This document shows, piece after piece, positions 59,291 to 64,000 of a DNA stretch of 64,000 nt. The position numbers and the translations under genes are program-made. Location: NCBI RefSeq assembly GCF_016725325.1, contig NZ_CP068083.1:2852001-2916000 (forward strand), read 5' to 3'. The number at the start of each line of letters is the position of its first letter. The first letter of the stretch is position 1. The notes under the pieces are model-generated. The model saw nothing but the letters and a program-made list of their open reading frames with translations, made no database searches and was not told the DNA's origin. Source of the DNA: Sphingobacterium spiritivorum. Lineage in GTDB: Bacteria; Bacteroidota; Bacteroidia; Sphingobacteriales; Sphingobacteriaceae.

Positions 59291-61813
59291 TTATATTACA
59301 ATTTTAAAAGAAGCTCCCTTTAACTTCTGTCCATTTCCGGAAAACTCTATAGATCCTTTTAATTGTTTAACCCTATTAAAAACATCGTACATTCCAATGC
59401 CTGATCCTCGTTCCGTTGATTCTCTAACACCTAGTTCAAAAATTGAACTAGGATTTTTGACAAGATTTTCTGGAACCCCATTTCCATCATCGTAGTAATT
59501 AATGATTAGATTCTTGTCGGTTTTTTCGAAACTTACCTCAATATTCTTTGCTTTTGCCTTTATGGAGTTTGATATGAGATTATCAAATATGATGTCTATA
59601 TCTATGGGATTAAGCAGATAGAATTTTTCAAAAACGTTTGTTGTCTTAATCGATAGGCTTTTTCTTGACAGACCAATATCTTCTAAATATTCTTTTATAT
59701 AAGTTGGGAGGTTAACTCTTTGACTTGTGTGCTTGTAGTCGAAATTCGATTTTATAATAATTTGCGAAACCTTTAATGCCTTATCGATACTATTCTTAAT
59801 AGCATATATTTTCGACTTAATCTTATTATCTATATCTGCTGTGGCCAACAGTTCATTAACATATGTGGATGCATTTCCAACATACAGGTCTATTGAGTGA
59901 ACCAATTGTTCAGCATCATCACTTAATGTTTTTCTTGTTGAATTAAGATATTGATTCTTTTTTGTTTCAATGTCCAGCTTATCTGACAGCTCTTTGTTTT
60001 TTTCAGCTTCTTCTTTGGCTCTTTTTTCTGCGTTAAGCTTATCTAGCTCGGCTTGTAAACGTTGACGTTCTTTTCTCTCAGTTTCCAGTTCGGCTACACG
60101 ACGTTTTTCTTCTTCCTCTTTTTGTCTTCTTTCCGCTTCTATTCGCTTTAATTCTTCCTCTCTTGCTTTTTGTTCTGCCTCAATTCTCCTTTTTCTTTCC
60201 TCTTCCTCTCTTTTTAAGGCTTCTTCTTTCTCCCTCTCTATACGTTTAAAATTTTCTTCGGTTAATTTAACCTGTTGTAACAAAGATTCATCGTTGGTTT
60301 TTTCAGCAATTAACTCAAGCTCTTTAATGAATTTGGGTTGTACTATGTCTAATTGTTCATTTACGAAAGAGACTAAGTTTTTATCGTAGCTGACAATATG
60401 AATGTTATTATCATCAGAAAGACTTTTAATTAGATTTACAAAATCAAGTTTACTGCCCAAGTTGGAGGCTGCTACATTGTAGTCGTCAGCATCCTTATCT
60501 TGCTCCAATCTGTTTCGGAACGCCAATGTATCATCGTTAGATCTAAAATATCCTTTTCTTAAAAAAGCCTCGCCCCATAAAACTCCGACAACGTACCTCT
60601 CAAGTCTTTTCATCGATTTCTCGATAAAGAGCTCTTTTAATAAATGCGTTCCTTGGGTATTTACTAATCCACCATCTCTACTAGATACCTCTTTAAACTG
60701 CTCAAAGTTCTCGGTCGTAATATCTACTCGGCCAAATAAGTCCCTAGTTCCTAGAAAGCGGTTATATCCTTGTTGTTTTCTCTTATCCAGACCCCAGCTA
60801 TCATCATCGACATTTCCATAAGGCTGAACTCGAAAGCCATTTTTGAACAAGAATACATTTCCATAGTTTACAGGCTCAATATCCATTATCTTACCAAATT
60901 GAACCTTGGCACTTCGATTCAAATAATAAAGATTAATCTTTACATCGTCGATAATCTCAGAGTATATATTTGGTTCTTCAATATGGTAGATAAGAGTTCC
61001 TCTATCATAAAGTTTAGTGACAACCTTATTTAGATCTACTTCTAAATCAATTTGAGTTGTCTTGATATTCAAAACATCTAGAATTGAATTCTTAATAGAA
61101 CCATTTATCTTTTGTCGTTCTGGCTTACCTCTATCACTTTCCAAATATCTTTCACATCTGATTTCAATGTTAAATTCGTCATCAGAGGAAAAAGGATTGA
61201 TTAGCTTTTCAAGGGAATGCTTTAGTCGGCGAATTTTTTCTTCATCCCATCTTGAATTGAGAACCGATACATCCAGGATTGTTCCATTTTTCGATTTCTT
61301 TGGAAAAGCAACGTTCTCAAAGGGTATTTTTAAATATGGAACCTTAATATTTTGGAAACTTTCTTTTGCATTTTTTTCAAAATCTTTCCAGGAAACCGTT
61401 ATTTGATGTGCGAGATTGTCATTGTATTTTGAGGTTGTCAATGTAAGATTGTTTCCCAATCTGTCACAAGAAAACCTCCCTACACCTTTGGCTCCCGCAT
61501 AAAATCTTTTGGATTTTAAATTGTCAAGGTGAGATTCTTTTTTTATATCATCATCTTCAGAACCGTCCTGTTTTGCTGAATATGCTACTGCAAACCATTT
61601 TGTCCTTAAATCGGATTCTGACATTCCCTTACCATTGTCAGCTATTGTGATTCTATTATCTTCGAAGTTGATAATAACATGCTTAGCGTGAGCATCGTAG
61701 GAGTTTTTAACAAGCTCAAAAATTGCTATAAAATCATCGGTAATAAGATCTCTACCAATGATATTTTTCATGCCAGTCTTGACATCGAACGATATGGTTT
61801 CAGGAACAGGCAT
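59291..61813 (-). CDS. Double GHKL ATPase / sensor-kinase-like protein with coiled coil
   Basis: An 840-residue protein. N-terminal GHKL domain of MORC/Hsp90 type: FELVKNSYDAHAKHVIINF (N box, 33-50), IADNGKGM (59-63) and AGAKGVGRFSCD (108-116). Middle (about 200-510) unrecognised. Residues about 515-645 are a highly charged coiled coil (REKEEALKREEEERKRRIEA onward). A likely His-bearing segment, LVHSIDLYVGNASTYVNELL, follows. The C-terminus is a second GHKL domain of histidine-kinase type: FDNLISNSIKAKAKNI (743-758), DDGNGVP (775-781) and RGSGIGMYDVFNRVK (802-816). It could sense DNA through one end and act as kinase through the other. It overlaps the methyltransferase gene by 1 bp (TAATG). 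Confidence 0.78.
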   Translation of the reverse strand: MPVPETISFDVKTGMKNIIGRDLITDDFIAIFELVKNSYDAHAKHVIINFEDNRITIADNGKGMSESDLRTKWFAVAYSAKQDGSEDDDIKKESHLDNLKSKRFYAGAKGVGRFSCDRLGNNLTLTTSKYNDNLAHQITVSWKDFEKNAKESFQNIKVPYLKIPFENVAFPKKSKNGTILDVSVLNSRWDEEKIRRLKHSLEKLINPFSSDDEFNIEIRCERYLESDRGKPERQKINGSIKNSILDVLNIKTTQIDLEVDLNKVVTKLYDRGTLIYHIEEPNIYSEIIDDVKINLYYLNRSAKVQFGKIMDIEPVNYGNVFLFKNGFRVQPYGNVDDDSWGLDKRKQQGYNRFLGTRDLFGRVDITTENFEQFKEVSSRDGGLVNTQGTHLLKELFIEKSMKRLERYVVGVLWGEAFLRKGYFRSNDDTLAFRNRLEQDKDADDYNVAASNLGSKLDFVNLIKSLSDDNNIHIVSYDKNLVSFVNEQLDIVQPKFIKELELIAEKTNDESLLQQVKLTEENFKRIEREKEEALKREEEERKRRIEAEQKAREEELKRIEAERRQKEEEEKRRVAELETERKERQRLQAELDKLNAEKRAKEEAEKNKELSDKLDIETKKNQYLNSTRKTLSDDAEQLVHSIDLYVGNASTYVNELLATADIDNKIKSKIYAIKNSIDKALKVSQIIIKSNFDYKHTSQRVNLPTYIKEYLEDIGLSRKSLSIKTTNVFEKFYLLNPIDIDIIFDNLISNSIKAKAKNIEVSFEKTDKNLIINYYDDGNGVPENLVKNPSSIFELGVRESTERGSGIGMYDVFNRVKQLKGSIEFSGNGQKLKGASFKIVI

Positions 61814-63042
61814 TATTTGTTTAAAATCTTGTTTAAAATCAGACCTGCTTGTTCGCCAAAAAGAGGGGGGATGGCATTGCCAATTTGTGAATACCTTGGT
61901 ACTTCTTGCGTTCTTCTATCACCGCCAGTAGTATACTTGCTGCGGAATTTATACCAGTCATTAAACGACTGAATTCGAGCATATTCCCTAACAGTAAAAA
62001 TACGAGGTTCGCAGTAATGTATGTAGTCATCTGGAAGTGTCGTGATAGTAGGCGCAGGTTTTAAACCATCCAAAGGTATTATCGTACGTTTCTTTAAATT
62101 GTACTTTTCTTTAATTTGTTTCGAAAGAGTTTTCCCCTTAGTAGCGTGTTGAAGCAAATAATTGAACTTTTCAACTGTCTTCAAATTATGTTTTGCAAAA
62201 CGATGGCTATCGGGAATCTCATCATCATACCCCGATCTTAGTAATCGTTGATAATTTGAGGACACATTATTATATAAGCCAGAATTAAAGCCTCTAGAGT
62301 CCGGGCATTTCGTTTCTTTAATTCTTACTAAATCCGAAATAGCCTCAACCAGATTATTAGAGACCTTGATACCTTTAGATCTAGCAAATGCTTTCTTATT
62401 TGACACCAAAAGCTCAAAAAAATCTTTCGGCTGAAAATCAGAGGCAATATCTTTCCTGATACCAACTAAAATAAATCGAGTTCTCTTTTGAGGTACACCA
62501 AACTCCGAAAAATCAACAAGTTTCCCATAAACCTCGTAGCCTGGAAATTGTTCTTTTTTCATAACTCGTCTCAGAGACTTCTTAACGTATTCAGAATATA
62601 TCCTTCCCTTAATTTTATTTTTATCAAACTTTTGGGTAAATCCTTTTACATTCTCGAAGAAGATAAGCTTGGGTTGAACTAATCGTATGAATCTTACATA
62701 TGATTCAATCAATTTATTTCTAATATCATTTTCAATACGTCGTCCAGCAGTAGAGAACCCTTGACATGGCGGTCCCCCAGCAACTAAATCTATCGTACCT
62801 CTTAGTAATCTGAGCTTATCAGCGTATTCATTAATAATGTCATTGATATCGTGGTTTGTCTTTGGTAGCCAATTTGGCCAATCAAAATGACTTTTGTTTT
62901 CTATTAAATTATAGTTTAGTGTTTCGAAAGCATCAGGACTCTTCTCGATAGCAAATTTGGCTAACCATTGTTTTGAGTTGAAAAAACCCAACGAGAGCCC
63001 ACCGCAACCAGCAAATAAATCAATATAAGTGTTCTTAGCCAT
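61813..63042 (-). CDS. dcm: DNA (cytosine-5) methyltransferase
   Basis: A 409-residue C5-cytosine methyltransferase starting MAKNTYIDLFAGCGGLSLGF (ATG 63042, not the upstream 63072). Motif I is DLFAGCGGLSLGF; motif IV, with the catalytic Cys, is AGGPPCQGFSTAGRR; motif VI is FFENVKGF; motif VIII is QKRTRFILVGIRKD; motif X is QIGNAIPPLFGEQAG. A long target-recognition region lies between VIII and X. It is first in the operon with the GHKL, receiver and protease genes and no restriction endonuclease is nearby, so the methylation mark may label self DNA for the GHKL/protease partners. Confidence 0.92.
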   Translation of the reverse strand: MAKNTYIDLFAGCGGLSLGFFNSKQWLAKFAIEKSPDAFETLNYNLIENKSHFDWPNWLPKTNHDINDIINEYADKLRLLRGTIDLVAGGPPCQGFSTAGRRIENDIRNKLIESYVRFIRLVQPKLIFFENVKGFTQKFDKNKIKGRIYSEYVKKSLRRVMKKEQFPGYEVYGKLVDFSEFGVPQKRTRFILVGIRKDIASDFQPKDFFELLVSNKKAFARSKGIKVSNNLVEAISDLVRIKETKCPDSRGFNSGLYNNVSSNYQRLLRSGYDDEIPDSHRFAKHNLKTVEKFNYLLQHATKGKTLSKQIKEKYNLKKRTIIPLDGLKPAPTITTLPDDYIHYCEPRIFTVREYARIQSFNDWYKFRSKYTTGGDRRTQEVPRYSQIGNAIPPLFGEQAGLILNKILNK

Positions 63043-63346
63043 AATTGCATAAAATAACAAAATATTTGTCAAACAAAAGAAATTTTTAATGACTATGGCT
63101 TATTAATGTAAATTGGATGATTTTTCCTATATCAAAAAGTACAAAATTACTATTGGTTTTAAGGTTAAAAGATGTATCTTTATAATTCAAAACGTACTTT
63201 GATTTTCAATAATGATATGTTCAAGCGCTAAAAATGATTTTTTAAAATTAAATTGTATGTGCCCGATTCGGTGTCGGTTTATTGGAAAATGTAATGATAA
63301 AATATCTAAGTAATTAGATTACAGTATATTAAAGTGGTGCGTGACA

Positions 63347-63363
63347 AATCCTGCCACCCCGAC
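63347..63363. other. att-type direct repeat d (right end of mobilizable element)
   Basis: AATCCTGCCACCCCGAC, identical to att c over 17 bp. The following hairpin and ~60 bp match the region after att b. The 275 bp between the methyltransferase start and this site show no ORF I can support. Confidence 0.82.
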
Positions 63364-63364
63364 T

Positions 63365-63397
63365 AAAAAGCTCTGACTTGCGCCAGGGCTTTTTTTG
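63365..63397 (+). terminator. Terminator after att d
   Basis: AAAAAGCTCTG pairs with CAGGGCTTTTT, followed by TT. It probably is the native terminator of the tRNA-Pro gene. Confidence 0.82.
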
Positions 63398-63609
63398 TTT
63401 TCGGCAGGATGAGAACCGTTGGTTCGATATGAAGGCGGATCTTATAGAATCCTTAAGAGATCAGGGGTAAGCCTGTAATAAACAGTTGAATTCTTATAAT
63501 ACTTGCACTTAGATTCTGAGTGAGATATAACTTTTGAGCTTTAGTGTTAAAAAGTTAATTTGTGGAGTCTTAAAGTATTTCCCATTTTTAAGGAATTAAA
63601 TCAACTTGT

Positions 63610-64000
63610 ATGATTAATGAACTTTTCGAATGTAAAATTTTAAGAGCTAGCAGGACCAGATTATTGCAATTGATAGAAACAGTTGATTACGAAATACTAT
63701 TCAAAATTCCGGAAGGTTTTAACAATAATATAATTTGGCAAATTGGTCATTGTATTACTTCTCAGCAGAGGCATATGTATATGCGTAGCGGATTACCCAT
63801 GTATATTTCTAAAGAATTTATGGAATCCTTCAAAATCGGATCGTCTCCAGGTTCCTGGCAAGCTATTCCAGATATTGATGAGGTAAAACATTTATTGATT
63901 GATACGGTTAACCACCTCGAATCGGATCTGAAATCCGGATTATTTGTAACCTATGAACCCTTTGATTTACCGATCGGAATTCACGTGAAAAACCATTTCG
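63610..64000 (+). CDS. DinB-family protein, 3' partial
   Basis: The frame from ATG 63610 is open to the window end: MINELFECKILRASRTRLLQ, GFNNNIIWQIGHCITSQQRH and SPGSWQAIPDIDEVKHLLID. NIIWQIGHCITSQQRHMYMR is the metal-site helix pattern of the DinB/YfiT four-helix fold (H...H). DinB proteins are often thiol-dependent hydrolases or transferases of uncertain substrate. It follows the mobile element's right att, so it is probably chromosomal. It has no stop in view, which is why it lacks an end. Confidence 0.8.
   Translation, partial: MINELFECKILRASRTRLLQLIETVDYEILFKIPEGFNNNIIWQIGHCITSQQRHMYMRSGLPMYISKEFMESFKIGSSPGSWQAIPDIDEVKHLLIDTVNHLESDLKSGLFVTYEPFDLPIGIHVKNHF

Larger units (their letters stand above)
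51091..63363. mobile_element. 12.3-kb mobilizable element in a tRNA-Pro site
   Basis: The segment is bounded by 17-bp direct repeats (51091 and 63347). From left to right it contains a tyrosine integrase, DUF932, small coupled genes, relaxase and MobC, an oriT-like hairpin, an excisionase-like HTH, and a cargo (RelA/SpoT, HNH, and a CHAT-receiver-GHKL-methyltransferase operon). There is no conjugation machinery, so it would rely on the neighbouring ICE for transfer. The integrase and relaxase are disrupted, so it may now be fixed. Confidence 0.78.

Noticed and set aside
1..64000. CRISPR arrays or rRNA
   Set aside because: No series of regular repeats with spacers and no rRNA-like sequence were seen.

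Overview
The window is accessory DNA from a member of the Bacteroidota, most likely a sphingobacterium- or flavobacterium-like genome. The evidence is SusC/SusD-type outer-membrane genes, RteC-domain proteins, a DUF1896/giant methylase-helicase pair, TopB-type topoisomerase, DUF3945/DUF4099 protein and Bacteroidota-style -7 boxes (TAnnTTTG). No rRNA, complete tRNA gene or CRISPR array was seen.

About 0-49.4 kb looks like the accessory end of a large integrative conjugative element (ICE). Its backbone genes read leftward: RteC, HTH, DUF3945, topoisomerase and ORF6N (48.9-42.9 kb), then DUF1896 and the N6-methylase/helicase (12.3-6.4 kb). Roughly 30 kb of cargo sits between the two backbone blocks. 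It comprises: an arsenic operon (arsR, DUF6428, arsC-like, acr3); remnants of a Cus-type RND pump; a regulator joining a metal-binding domain to an AraC-type HTH; a truncated Fur/TonB-receptor pair with a lipoprotein; a copper block (CPC-type ATPase, copper chaperone, Cys-rich protein, HMA-DUF3347, CPH-type ATPase, DUF3347, DUF305, TRASH protein, haem-binding protein, multicopper oxidase) ending in an RteC gene; two XRE regulators; and a TlpA/SusC/SusD/DUF6520/MauE/AraC module. The left edge (0-6.2 kb) carries a second, decayed copper module (cusB-HMA, haem-binding protein, truncated phosphorylase fused to a multicopper-oxidase tail, RteC), then an IS256-type element with an internal deletion, a Csp-type copper-storage protein and a DUF305 lipoprotein.

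From 49.35 kb rightward, four copies of TCCTGCCACCCCGAC occur (49354, 50966, 51093, 63349). The sequence fits the 3' end of a tRNA-Pro gene. The last two bound a 12.3-kb mobilizable element: tyrosine integrase (frameshifted), DUF932, two tiny coupled genes, a relaxase remnant, MobC, a hairpin-rich probable oriT, an excisionase-like HTH, and a cargo of probable defence genes. An ISAon1/ISL3-like insertion sequence with a perfect 8-bp target duplication interrupts the first att interval. A DinB-family gene begins after the last att and probably marks chromosome.

The most interesting part is the defence-like cargo: a RelA/SpoT-type nucleotide synthetase, an HNH-like protein, and a four-gene leftward operon. 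The operon encodes a 5-cytosine DNA methyltransferase, a protein with two GHKL ATPase domains joined by a coiled coil, a receiver-like protein and a caspase/CHAT-like protease. Together these suggest a methylation-linked phosphorelay that controls a protease.
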